Assembly (NCBI GenBank): GCA_030141605.1
Contig: JAQGDQ010000435.1
Location: 133,996 to 197,995, forward strand
DNA from: Tubiluchus corallicola
Taxonomy: Eukaryota; Priapulida; Priapulimorpha; Priapulimorphida; Tubiluchidae
DNA: 64,000 bases
Reading direction: 5' to 3'
In this document: piece by piece, positions 47,701 through 58,084 of the stretch
Position numbering within the stretch: the first letter of the stretch is position 1
Layout of the letters: every line of letters starts with the position of its first letter
The notes under the pieces: model-generated
Database searches by the model: none
The model's input: only the letters and a program-made list of their open reading frames with translations
What the model was told of the DNA's origin: nothing
Made by a program: the position numbers and the translations under genes

Positions 47701-47952
47701 CTACTTGTTTACTTACTTACGTACGTGCTTACCCTCCTAATAGATCGAAAGACAGATAGAACACAAATACATGATTGTCACTGGAGTTTATTGATCGCAG
47801 GGTTACACGTAGCTCAGATCATTAAAATGCAGATCATTAAAAAATAATGCAGATCATTAAAAAATTGAAAAAAATTCAAATGGTCTAAAAATCAACTTCA
47901 ACTTCAAGATCAACTTCAGAGATTACCTGAGTCCTGGGAAAAGTGGTCATAG

Positions 47953-48003
47953 ACAGACAGACAGACAGACACACAGACAGTCTGTCAGTCAGACAGACAG
48001 ACA
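47953..48003. repeat. (AGAC)n with inverted half
   Basis: AGAC repeats interrupted by CAGTCTGTCAGTC, which is complementary to the flanking units, so the strand can fold back on itself. Confidence 0.85.
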
Positions 48004-48279
48004 GTATTGATAATTTTGTAATTGCCTATTTCGTTCTGTCAACCATAATTAACATTGGCAATCATGTTAACGAAACCAAAGCGCTACTGTAACGTTGCTT
48101 AAGGTGACTGGGTTGACCCCAACACCATGTTTCATTTTATAACACTTAAATGGCATACAAAATCGCTTATAAAAACTGCAAACTGAATTTTATTTGACAA
48201 ATTTGAGATCACCCAAATTCTAGATCGAAATATAATTAAAACTGCTCACAACATTACGTCTTGACTTTGTTTTTACAGA

Positions 48280-50487
48280 ATGATTATGTTGTCAAGATTG
48301 ACCATCTTGCTGGCGTGTGCAATAGGTTCCATGCAGCATGCAGTAGATGTTGCCACTGGAATGGGTCCTTCCAATGGCAATGTTGCCGCTGCCATGAGCA
48401 ACTTTGGTTCTTCAAATGGCCGCGCTATGGGATACGGTGCAGGCCAAAATGGCGCAGCTATGGTTAACGGTTACAGAAACACAGAATTTAATGACGCACA
48501 GCAAAATCCGCCATATATAAATGGTGTATATGGCAGTTCTAATGGCGGTTCCTCAAACGGTTATGGTATGACTGTGGGCAGGTCAACGAATGGCAATGGC
48601 GAATCATTCAGTTCCCGAGCCAGTGTTGCGAACAGCAACAGTGAACCTATGGTTAGTTATGGCCGTGCTCCAAGTGGTTTGCCAACAGATGTTATGATGA
48701 CTAACAATGGTGGATCAGTTGTTGGCAATGGTCGTGCAACTAATGGTCGTGCACCATATGTAAATGGTGTATATGACAGCTCTAATGGGGGTTCCTCAAA
48801 TGGTTATGGTATGACTGTGGGCAGGTCAACGAATGGCAATGGCGAATCATTCAGTTCCCGAGCCAATGTTGCGACCAGCAACAGTGAACCTATGGTTAGT
48901 TATGGCCGTGCTCCAAGTGGTTTGCCAACTGATGTTATGACTAGCAATGGTGGATCAGTTGTTGGCAATGGTCGTGCAACTAGAGGATATGGTTTAGCAC
49001 CTAATGTTGCATCCAGCAATGGTCACACTATGGTTGGCAATGGACGTGACTACAGTATTCCAGCTGAAGCTATGGCCAGAGGTAGTCAGACTATGAATGA
49101 AAATGGCCCAGCAATGGCACTGGTCAATGGCAATGGTGCTCTTCCTGCCATTAATGGTAATGGCAGAGCAACGAATGGGTATGGGCCATTTCATGGTGCA
49201 TCGTCTAACCAAGGGGTTCAAATTGTGGATATGATGTCATACCCAGGAATGACAGCCAGGTCTAATGGTGTTATATCCAGGAATGGAATCAGCACTCCTG
49301 CAGGGATTGGTTCACCTAATGAATTCGAACCTACAATGGAAGCTAGTAATGGATACGGTCTGCCTGGCAGTGCTGGACCCAGTATCAGTGCCACTAGGAA
49401 TGGCTATGGTTTGCCAAGTAATGCCAGACCTCTGATTGCTGATAGTAACAATGGGTTTGGTTTGGCAAATGGACGTGGACCTACGACCAGTACCATCAGC
49501 AATGGATATAGATTACCAACTGGCCAAGGACGAGCTACTAACGGTGTTGCTGCTGTACCTCGTGCTGGTGTACGTTTGCCAATTAGTGCTTCTAATGGTA
49601 GGTCTAACGATGCCTTGCCAAGAAATGGTGTTATTGTGGGTGAACATGGTCAACCAAATATCGTTGCACCAGATATCAATGGCAGAAATGGATATATTCC
49701 AGTGCATGCTTCTCCACCAACATACAGTAGATCAGCTGACAACAGATTTGGTAGAACAAATGTAGCTGTTCCTGAAAATGCGGCTAGGAATGACTTTGGC
49801 AGATCCAATGGATTTGTGCCTAGAAATGGCAACGGAAGAGCCTTTGAAAGACGTGACGATTTTTCAAATAGAGAGGATGTTGTTCCTGACATGGTTAATT
49901 TTGGCAGGTCAGTTGATGAACAATTTTTTACTAATGGTGAAATCCCCAGGAATGGATTTGTTGCATCAAATACAGGAACTCCGGATGATTCTTTTGACAT
50001 AACCACATTTGACAACATTGACGCTAGCGATCTGGGTGTAGAGAATTTTGGAGATGCCTATATTGACACTGATTCTTTTAACTTCAACCTGTGGCGTGAC
50101 ACTGCCGTTGCCGAGGCGCCCCAGCAAGCCTCCAATGACAAAGAAAGAGAAATGGTAGTAATTGGTTCAAGATATCGTTCCGGATTTGCCAAGCAACAAG
50201 AAAAGAGCACTGGTGAGAGACAAGGATGGGGAGAAGGCGAAGCAGGCGTTGAGTTGAGTGCTTCCAGGAAGGCAACACAAGACTCAATGCAGAGATACTC
50301 ACAGTCTCAATCAAGTGAAGGAAGCACAGAGAAGGGTGCTGCTTATGCATTCGAGCGTACACCCAAAGTGGAGTTTCAGAAAGTGAAGGTAGACGCATTG
50401 CCTGTACATTCGGGACCGGAAAAGCCACAGCCTGAAGTCAATGGCCACATGAGGTATCCTCCACCAACAATGCGCCATTATCAGTAG
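48280..50487 (+). CDS. Secreted Asn-Gly-rich repetitive protein
   Basis: 735 aa in one coding exon, preceded by a TTTTACAG acceptor and an inferred noncoding exon near 45.6 kb. The N-terminus (MIMLSRLTILLACAIGS) is a signal peptide. Residues about 25-540 are a low-complexity region rich in Asn, Gly, Ser and Ala with SNGYG, GNGRA and TNGR words; NGR occurs about ten times. An 81-codon unit is duplicated in tandem (starts at 48511 and 48754) with few changes. The C-terminal quarter differs: first acidic (DDSFDITTFDNIDASDL, about 565-600), then mixed charge with Gln/Ser/Lys, ending PPPTMRHYQ. There are few or no cysteines after the signal. This is the style of structural, matrix or secreted adhesive proteins. 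I do not recognise a named family. AATAAA at 51026-51031. Confidence 0.75.
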   Translation: MIMLSRLTILLACAIGSMQHAVDVATGMGPSNGNVAAAMSNFGSSNGRAMGYGAGQNGAAMVNGYRNTEFNDAQQNPPYINGVYGSSNGGSSNGYGMTVGRSTNGNGESFSSRASVANSNSEPMVSYGRAPSGLPTDVMMTNNGGSVVGNGRATNGRAPYVNGVYDSSNGGSSNGYGMTVGRSTNGNGESFSSRANVATSNSEPMVSYGRAPSGLPTDVMTSNGGSVVGNGRATRGYGLAPNVASSNGHTMVGNGRDYSIPAEAMARGSQTMNENGPAMALVNGNGALPAINGNGRATNGYGPFHGASSNQGVQIVDMMSYPGMTARSNGVISRNGISTPAGIGSPNEFEPTMEASNGYGLPGSAGPSISATRNGYGLPSNARPLIADSNNGFGLANGRGPTTSTISNGYRLPTGQGRATNGVAAVPRAGVRLPISASNGRSNDALPRNGVIVGEHGQPNIVAPDINGRNGYIPVHASPPTYSRSADNRFGRTNVAVPENAARNDFGRSNGFVPRNGNGRAFERRDDFSNREDVVPDMVNFGRSVDEQFFTNGEIPRNGFVASNTGTPDDSFDITTFDNIDASDLGVENFGDAYIDTDSFNFNLWRDTAVAEAPQQASNDKEREMVVIGSRYRSGFAKQQEKSTGERQGWGEGEAGVELSASRKATQDSMQRYSQSQSSEGSTEKGAAYAFERTPKVEFQKVKVDALPVHSGPEKPQPEVNGHMRYPPPTMRHYQ

Positions 50488-51514
50488 TTTTGAACTACGG
50501 AACAATGTTCTTTTAAACTTTAATGACATTGAATATTGAGCTCTCTTTCTCTCATTTTTCTTCCTCTCTCCCCGTTCTCTCTTCGCTCTCTCTCTTTCTC
50601 CCTCTCTCTGAGTCTGTCTGTCTCTTTTTCTCTTTCTCTACCTTGCCTTTTCTTAAAACTGTTTTTCAATTTTCACCGCACACTTTTACCGTTGTTTGTT
50701 CACATCGCGCAAACTGCAATTAAGTTACGAATACAATTGGAGATGTTGAATTAACTTGTAAGTTTCAATTATTGAACTGATTTGTCGTTGTTAAGCAATT
50801 GTGACAACATCACGGCCATATTGTATATTTATTCCTTTATTGTAATGTTATGTTATTGTTGTTGCTATTATTATTATTGTTGTTGTTGTTTTTGCTTTTT
50901 AATATAAGCCACCGATGAATGGAAACTTTGCTGTTGATATTTTTATTTTCTTTGCTTTTCTTGACACCTTATGGTACGTTCAGGTCAAACCCTCAGGACA
51001 TTTTCTCCAATTTACCTTTAAATTCAATAAAATAGAAACACGGAAGTCGAAAAAGGGGGCGGGAGAAAGACAAGATCAATCCAGTGTTTAACTATAATCA
51101 CATTGAGTACAGGGTGCAGGGCCCTATAAACTCATGTGTGCAATGTGCATAAATATGCCTGGCTTTCACAAACATGTATTTCCAGACCGTGATTATAAAC
51201 AAGTGGGTCCAGCCACTTGAAACTAGAAGATGTTCACGCTACAAAGTGAGTTTAGACTATACTACTAATTTTTGGTATGCCATTTTGTCAATTAGCAATT
51301 TTGTTTCAGATAATTTTAGTTTTTACACCAACGTCAGTTATTCCTACAATAAGTTGAACGTTTACATCATCATCATTTCAACTGAAATTGCTAACGAATG
51401 ACGGCAACGGGACACTGTTGGTTATCTTTTACTTCGTATTCAGCATAGTGTTGCAAATGCCATTAAATTCATACAGTCTCCAGAGGCAGAAATAATTTAG
51501 TAAAAAACTAGTTT
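50488..51514 (+). other. 3' UTR of the Asn-Gly-rich gene and intergenic
   Basis: Contains a CT-rich pyrimidine tract (about 50541-50642), a (TTG)n stretch (about 50857-50891) and a polyadenylation signal AATAAA at 51026-51031. No coding signal. Confidence 0.55.
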
Positions 51515-52144
51515 TTAACTGTTTTCTTTGAATAACGAATCGTAAGATGGCGGTGGGGCTGAAGGAGATCTCACAGCTGGCGAAACTAATCCACAATCAT
51601 AAACAGGTAAGTTCATAGATGGCGCCACTTGCTCTTGTTGATGTGCTTGGCAATAAGGAGGTCGTAAGCCATGCGTGTATTCAGCTTGTGGTTGAGTTTC
51701 TTCTGTCGACACTGCAATCTGAATGGGTGCTAACACACTGCCACAATTATTCATGTACACCGCTCTGTCGCCATATGAAGTAAAACCCGACTGTGGCGTC
51801 ATCCAGGGACGGTGAGCGAAAGTTTCCAATGTATGCTCATTGGCCCAGGCATGGCTTGACGCCATCAGAGGTATATTTTGATTACCGTGAACAATGACTG
51901 TCCCGACTCTGCGATAACCATTCGCTTGCTTTATAAAGTACCCACCGGCCACACAAAACACGATGGACATTACCCATGCCGTCAGTAAAGCTATCCACGA
52001 GTAAGTTATGAAGAGAATGCCAAAGCCCACGGCGAACAAAATGGAACCCATCGCAAGTAAATTGGTTCCTCTCTGTCGCAAACGGATGGGCCAGACGCGA
52101 CCCTGACGATGTGAAGATTGGCTCTGGATATCTAGAGACACCAT
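51515..52144 (-). CDS. Small two-TM protein with a PPxY tail
   Basis: 209 aa from the ATG at 52144 (TTCAATGG context). The frame is open a further 11 codons upstream but without an ATG. A short basic N-terminus precedes two closely spaced hydrophobic helices (about 28-48 and 50-71) joined by a tight turn, so both termini probably face the cytosol. The long C-terminal region is Gln/Pro-rich and polar. It ends SAPPPSYDSLF, where P198-P199-S200-Y201 is a PPxY motif, the ligand for WW domains such as those of NEDD4-type ubiquitin ligases. I do not recognise the family. An additional upstream exon cannot be excluded. The gene converges on the Asn-Gly-rich gene. Confidence 0.65.
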   Translation of the reverse strand: MVSLDIQSQSSHRQGRVWPIRLRQRGTNLLAMGSILFAVGFGILFITYSWIALLTAWVMSIVFCVAGGYFIKQANGYRRVGTVIVHGNQNIPLMASSHAWANEHTLETFAHRPWMTPQSGFTSYGDRAVYMNNCGSVLAPIQIAVSTEETQPQAEYTHGLRPPYCQAHQQEQVAPSMNLPVYDCGLVSPAVRSPSAPPPSYDSLFKENS

Positions 52145-53339
52145 TGAAGTTGTCCGTCTGCTGTTTCTTGGATACAATTATTTCAAATGAATTTTGTATT
52201 CACTTGATGATTATGACGGTCGCCAAATACTACGTTCTTGATGTTTTGATGTAACTAATGTCCATCATCTATAACAGACCAAGACAAAATGTATAAAAAA
52301 TAATTAGGTTAGTGGTTGGTGTACTTTTTAATTAATTTACTACTAATTTAATTACCAATGACTGAGCATTTTCAATGATTATTCGCCTACAAGTTGGAAC
52401 GTGTTTGGAAAAAAATAAAAAAACAATAATGTTAACAAACTTCTCCATTGTTCGTATTAGTCTGTGTTACTTACTAACAGAGGCAATTAGTGGTGAACAA
52501 TCTTCCGCAAAAACCTATTTTCTATTGGTAAGGATATTTAGGTAAATTTAACACAATGAAGCAACTAATTTTGATGAACAAAATAAGAAATAAAATGAGG
52601 GCATTTTTAAACAAATGATAAGCATTACAGAGTAAAAACAGTTCATACAAATGAAATATTTTTCATCTAGTGCCAGGTTTAGTAAAAATTTATTTCGGAA
52701 AATCTTTCCATTAATTCCATTATCGGAAGCTAAAGACATAATTGCAAAGCACAGACGCATAAATATATACGCATCCGCACCGGTGAGGAATACCTACAAT
52801 GTAAAATAAGAATTAAAAAGTAATGGCCTTAAATTTGCAAAAATTCACATGTCATAAAACAGTGTACGCCTGTTTCTAATAAACTAGCCGCATAATGCGT
52901 TAAATACATATAAGTGCTATAATATGTGTGAATTATAAGTGCGTGTATAAGTGCTACAATATGTGTGAATTATAAGTGCGTATATAAGTGCTACAATATG
53001 TGTGAATTATAAGTGCGTATATAAGTGCTACAATATGTGTGAATTATAAGTGCGTATATAAGTGCTACAATATGTGTGAATTATAAGTGCGTATATACGT
53101 GCTACAATATGTGTGAATTATAATCAATTAAAGTGCTAAATAAAACAGAAATAGCGGAAATCGGTTTACTTGTAACCAACCAAAAATTTAGAATATTAAA
53201 ATTACTGCGTTCACATTGTTAGAAATGTATCTAATGTATAATCATCTGCAAAATAGGTACATCTAATGCATATGTAGCTAGACGGATTTGCCCTTAATAA
53301 TTTACATTTAGTAAATTTAGATTTAGTCAATTAAAGATT
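52145..53339. other. Intergenic, includes a minisatellite
   Basis: AT-rich flank of the minus-strand gene. The 37-bp tandem array (52912-53122) is the only structure seen. Confidence 0.5.
52912..53122. repeat. 37-bp tandem repeat, about 5.7 copies
   Basis: Unit starts AAGTGCTACAATATGTGTG and ends AAGTGCGTATAT. Copies begin at 52912, 52949, 52986, 53023, 53060 and 53097, with only scattered single-base differences. Each unit carries two GTGC words about 22 bp apart. Confidence 0.95.
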
Positions 53340-54462
53340 AACAGAATGCAACATCAAGAGAACAGAAGAACAGGTTTTCACATTGTGATTAAACAATCAG
53401 ACAAAGGAGAAGCTAGAGTAATTTGAGGAAACGAATTAATTTTAGGCCTGCATCACTTAGGCTATAATCATCGGAGTAACAGACTTGCAAGAATGAAAAA
53501 GAGAATCAAACACATTATTATTCTTTGTGCAGCTGACTGACAATTTCTCCGTAATTTTAGTTAATTAAGATCAGCCAGAACAACTGTATTCCATACGCTT
53601 CTGAAAATCCAAAAAAAACCTTGGCTTTGACGTCTTATTAAATTTGCTTTTAATAATCTTACTGTAATTATTTCTATTTGTACTTGTGTTGACGAGTGCC
53701 TTAACTCCGACAACGCTCTTATTTCGTTAGAGACTTCATTCCTAAGCTCAGAGATTTAGATCTACCACCAAATAATCATGTCACGCTTGACTAGTGCAGG
53801 TATTGCAGATATTACATCATTGTTTGAAAATTTTGCATGAATATAGTAGATCAGAAGGGCACACAATCTTGCGGGAAGCAACTTGAGATTGATGACATTT
53901 TTGGAATTTGGTCAAGTGTAGATTGGAACTCTATTCATTTGTTGAGTTTTTTTGGTAATGTTAACGAGAACGCAAAAGTGAATTTTGCGATTTCTGCTTC
54001 AGAAGTAACCTCTTTTGATATTAAAGTTAAATTCTAAGGTGATAGATCTTTATAAAAAGCCGACTGATAAACGGCAATATTCAGACTAAACGTAACGTCA
54101 CCCAATTCAATATAAGATTCCAAAGTATACTGTCAAAGTCCAATCAAAGGAAAATTTCTTCCATCGAAAAAAACAGACACATACTAGAGAACTTAAATTG
54201 CACTTGGCTTTTGTGGTCTTGTTCGTACACATGTCTACGGAAACGAAGTAGACATGATAGTAACTGTTTGCCCCAACCTGCTTATCTTACACGCAAAGTG
54301 ACGCAAAAAGCATACTTACCTTTTAAAATCCGTGAACAAAATAAAATCCAAGGTTTGCAATCAGTCCTAATCTCGTGTGTAGCTTATGACAACAGTTTGG
54401 TTTACAGTAGCGGCAGAGGACAAAGACCGTCAGTAAAAATATTGAACTGTCATCATGAATGA
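53340..54462 (+). mobile_element. Decayed Penelope-like retroelement (RT remnant)
   Basis: Fragments of a reverse transcriptase appear in family order on the plus strand. About 53381-53430 reads VIKQSDKGEARVI, like the 'x-KADKGG-x-VV' block. The open frame 53837-54037 carries IDDIFGIWSS...LLSFFGNVNENAKVNFAISASEVTSFDIKV, which matches the Y-[IV]-DD-IF-x-I-W catalytic block and the 'IKFT-x-x-IS-x-x-E-V-x-FLD' block. After a one-base frameshift, DLYKKPTDKRQY follows at 54045, the KPTD block of Penelope-like elements. The residue before IDD is Glu instead of Tyr, and stops are frequent, so this copy is dead. The right boundary is a guess. Confidence 0.65.
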
Positions 54463-57424
54463 ATAAATTAGCTGGTGATTAGTCGTTACCGCAGTTGTTG
54501 CCATTGCCAATCGGGGTGCCTAACTACCGTCTTTTCTGTTGACAACATGGAGTCACGCACTGTCGCCTAAACCTGTTAACTAATTATCTGTGGAGATCTC
54601 CTGTAAATTATAAGCGCCAATGATCTATGAAAATTATAAAAAATAATTTTGTACAATGTGAAAAAACAAATAAAAATGGGGGAAAGGAAAGACGCAGTAA
54701 GATATATAAAAAAAAGGAAGAAAAGTGGCGTAATTGAAGAATGTATATGTAGAAAAATAGAAGCCCACAATCAATAAACGTGGAAATGAACCTCTAAATT
54801 CTTTATAAGTCTTACAGGACGAGCAAACGTTTCTAGCATTAGCAAAATATAGGCCTATTACAGATTCATTTCATATTAAGATTCTACTTGCGTTCTACTT
54901 GCAGGTCATGTATACGTTCGCTTACCATAACCGACAATGTAGGGCACCACATTTCTTTTTGTAATATAAAATTATTATTCATTATTATCTAACGTGATCT
55001 GTACTAATGTCTGTAATTTTAATATGATCATACAGAAATGTCTCACTGATTGCCTAGTGCTGTCTTATGATTTGCAGGCTGTGCCGTTAGCTTATAGTCT
55101 TATGCTGGAATTGCAATGTGTTCATCAAACTTGTTAACACAGATTAATTCTTAATGACAACAATAGTGACAATGCATGAAAAGACGTTACTTGTGTCGCT
55201 GTAAATGCAAATTGTGATTGACACTACTAAAAAAACTGCAAACTGCTATTGGTTATAGATATGTCTTCATTCATAAATATTTATAAATATTGCGTGTGTT
55301 ACAGCCTACGGCTCAATTGATAATAAACTTGAAATTTATTAGTTTTAAAAAGAATTGCTGATGGTACGACTGTTTTGATTAGATTATGGTAATAGACTAG
55401 TCAACGCGACAGAGTTCCTTGGCTTTCTGTGAGGATTTTTAAAACATCGATGCGATATTGCTGATTTGGCGTGTGGCCAGATCTAACCCAGTACACTATA
55501 CTGTCTGACACTTCTAACAAACCTTAGAAGTGCCCACCAACAGCATTCATTTAAATAAGTTTTGTCTTCCAAAAGTAGATAAATTATAACAGGTTTGTTG
55601 ACCGTACAATAAAATTTACATATTACTGCAATTATACAAAATAGAATTAGCTAAATAATGCAGCATGTGATACAGATAACGTTTAACGCACTAAAGTTTA
55701 AATATTGCAACTCATTAAAAATGACATTTACTGCTCACAAATCTTATCTTTGTAATGGCAGTTTAATTCAAAAGTTGGTGTCCTTACTGATTCGTCTTAA
55801 AGAACCAGCATTAACAAGGATTATCTATAAGTAAAAGTAAATTCTCGTAAACCTGGTTTTTAAGAACTATACTAGTCCTTCTTGTGATAATTATCTGTCT
55901 TTTTGTCGTTTTCTGTATTTACAGTTTTCTCTCCAGTCTGCCAATACGACAACCACCCGCTCAATAATGACCTTGATACCTTATTTCACGGAATGGGAGG
56001 CCACTTGGAATGAGCAACAGCAAAACAGACGTTAAAGAAAGAGACGTTTAGGAACCGAGACTTCGAAATCACTCTATAATAAATATTTAGAACATTCCCA
56101 TCTATTAAAACATTTTGTTGACAAACTAAAAAAAAATTATGCGCTCAGAATTCTCGCTCACAATTCATTTTAACCAAGCAACATGTTGAGCCCACCCCTC
56201 AATAATCGACTAAATCTCTCCTTATCTAATCTCTCCTTATCTTGCATTATATGGTTTAATTTAAGCGGCCTTCACTTTGCAGGTAAATTGTTAGCTAAAT
56301 AACTCCAGACGAGACGAAATTTATCATAATCATGCAAGAATTAAGGATTTAAATTATAATCACAATCGAACGTCCCAGCTTGAAGATGGCGGTCTGTTTC
56401 GCAGGGTGCCCACTTAAAACGGACGGTTCTTTGTCACTGGCACAGTAAGAGAACGTTATCTTATCATGAATCTCCGATAGCGTAAGGAGGTGAGCGACTT
56501 CTACCCCGCTGAGCATCTAGTAATCTACTGTTGGTCCAGTAACTCCTCTTGACACGATACTGCTCTGACGAACGCTAAGAACTAACTCCTTGTCCACGAC
56601 CTCGCTCGGGACTACTCACAGCTTGTTTAGAATACTCGCAGTGCTCTTGCAAAATAAACCTGGAGCTGCCCTTGAATTCAACGGCAACAATAACATTATG
56701 CAGCTTTGATACGGAGCAGAAATCTTTCAATCTCTAATTGAAGCATTTGAACAAAGCCGAAGAATTGGATATAAAAATGGGTCACATTGGTCCAGCTATA
56801 GCTTTTAATCGGAGATCGGCTGCAGATCAAAGAATTTTATCAGAGAAACTCACAGGTGTTAACCTGTGATGAAAGTAAAGAGTTTGTGAATTTTTCTAGT
56901 CGACGATATCCGATACGAGAAAGCTGATGCTCTAAATCATATAATGTAAGTAAACATTTGTTGCAAATTACTACAGTGATTTTTGCTTTTCATTCTTTTT
57001 TAAGCTATCGTGTTTAAGGATTATTTCTATAGCTTGTACCAGCTCTATCAGATTTACTTTTTATATGAATAACAAAAATTACGTTTGTATTTTTTGCTTA
57101 AGGAACAGAATGCCATAGTCATCAATAACTTTTTATTTTTCATTCGACTGCAATTTTTGTTGAAGTAGCCAAGTGAATAACAAAACTTATTTGGCAAAAC
57201 TAACTTGGCAAAAAGTCGAGAAAGTCTTGCACCAAAAGTTGAAAGAGAAAGGTTGTAATGTACCATAACTCTAATTAAAAACTAAAATGAGCAGCAAAAG
57301 ATGTTTTCTGCGTTTTTTACGAGAACATTGGCGAAGAAATACGAATATCTGGGTTTGTTCATAAATATGAAAGTGGTTGTGAAGACGGTGTTGATGATGA
57401 TGATGATGATGATGTGATGACGAC

Positions 57425-57464
<40 letters not shown>

Positions 57465-58084
57465 ATAAAGATAAAGACGATGACGACTAGATGATGATGA
57501 GGATGGCGATAGTGACGATGATGATGACGAAGAAGATGTTACAAACGCGAAACCCCATTTTCATGCTGCTGTAAGTTGTATGGCAAAATGTTGTTTTTCG
57601 TTTTCACTTCTTTTGCGTTTATCTACCTGTCATGCTCTGTGTTTTTTTCCTCCTATTTTCCGCCGTCTGGTGTCTATGCGCGTTGCCTATCAAAGTGGCT
57701 ATGCATGCAGATGACTTGCGAGTACCTTCAGCTAACAGGGGAAAGTGATTAAGGACCTGGTATCTATAGGAAGAGAGATATAGGAAGAGGGTCCTTTGTG
57801 AAGAGGGTCCTACAGAGTACTTATAGGAAGAAAGGTAAGTAATATACAGACTGGCAGGGTAGAAAGAATATGAAAAAGCATTTGACTTTATAGCAGTAAA
57901 AGGCAGCTAACTAAACCATGTAATAAAATGAACTATTTTGCTCGAGATAAAAATTATGGTGCTAATTTTGATCTTGCATAGTGAACTGTGACAGGTGTAA
58001 TTTCAGATATAATATCTTTTTTCAGATATAATTTCAAGATTTTGGATATTTTTGAACGACTACACAATTGAAAAATCTTCCAGT
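54463..58084. other. Intergenic
   Basis: No gene recognised. A GC-richer block at about 56288-56697 begins TGTTAGC and ends AATAACA, with an AATAAA near 56654, and may be an LTR. A GAT-rich array lies at 57389-57535. A TATAGGAAGAG word is repeated three times at about 57765-57830, just before a donor-like AAAG|GTAAGT (57834/57835) that could end a noncoding first exon of the downstream Gly-rich gene, with a TTTCAG acceptor ending at 58025. Confidence 0.4.
57389..57535. repeat. (GAT)n-rich region
   Basis: GAT/GAC trinucleotide repeats with interruptions, purest at about 57424-57462. Confidence 0.85.

Larger units (their letters stand above)
45655..48278 (+). other. First intron of the Asn-Gly-rich gene
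   Basis: Noncoding. It contains the tetranucleotide arrays at 47216-47700 and 47953-48003. The 113-codon minus frame at 45770-46111 has no motif and lies wholly inside the intron. Confidence 0.5.

Noticed and set aside
47204-47847. Three overlapping Leu/Thr/Tyr/Pro-rich frames
   Set aside because: Translation of CTTA/CTAC tetranucleotide arrays inside an intron.
52145-52177. Upstream extension of the two-TM gene starting at TTG
   Set aside because: No ATG in the extension; the ATG at 52144 is well placed. An upstream exon remains possible.
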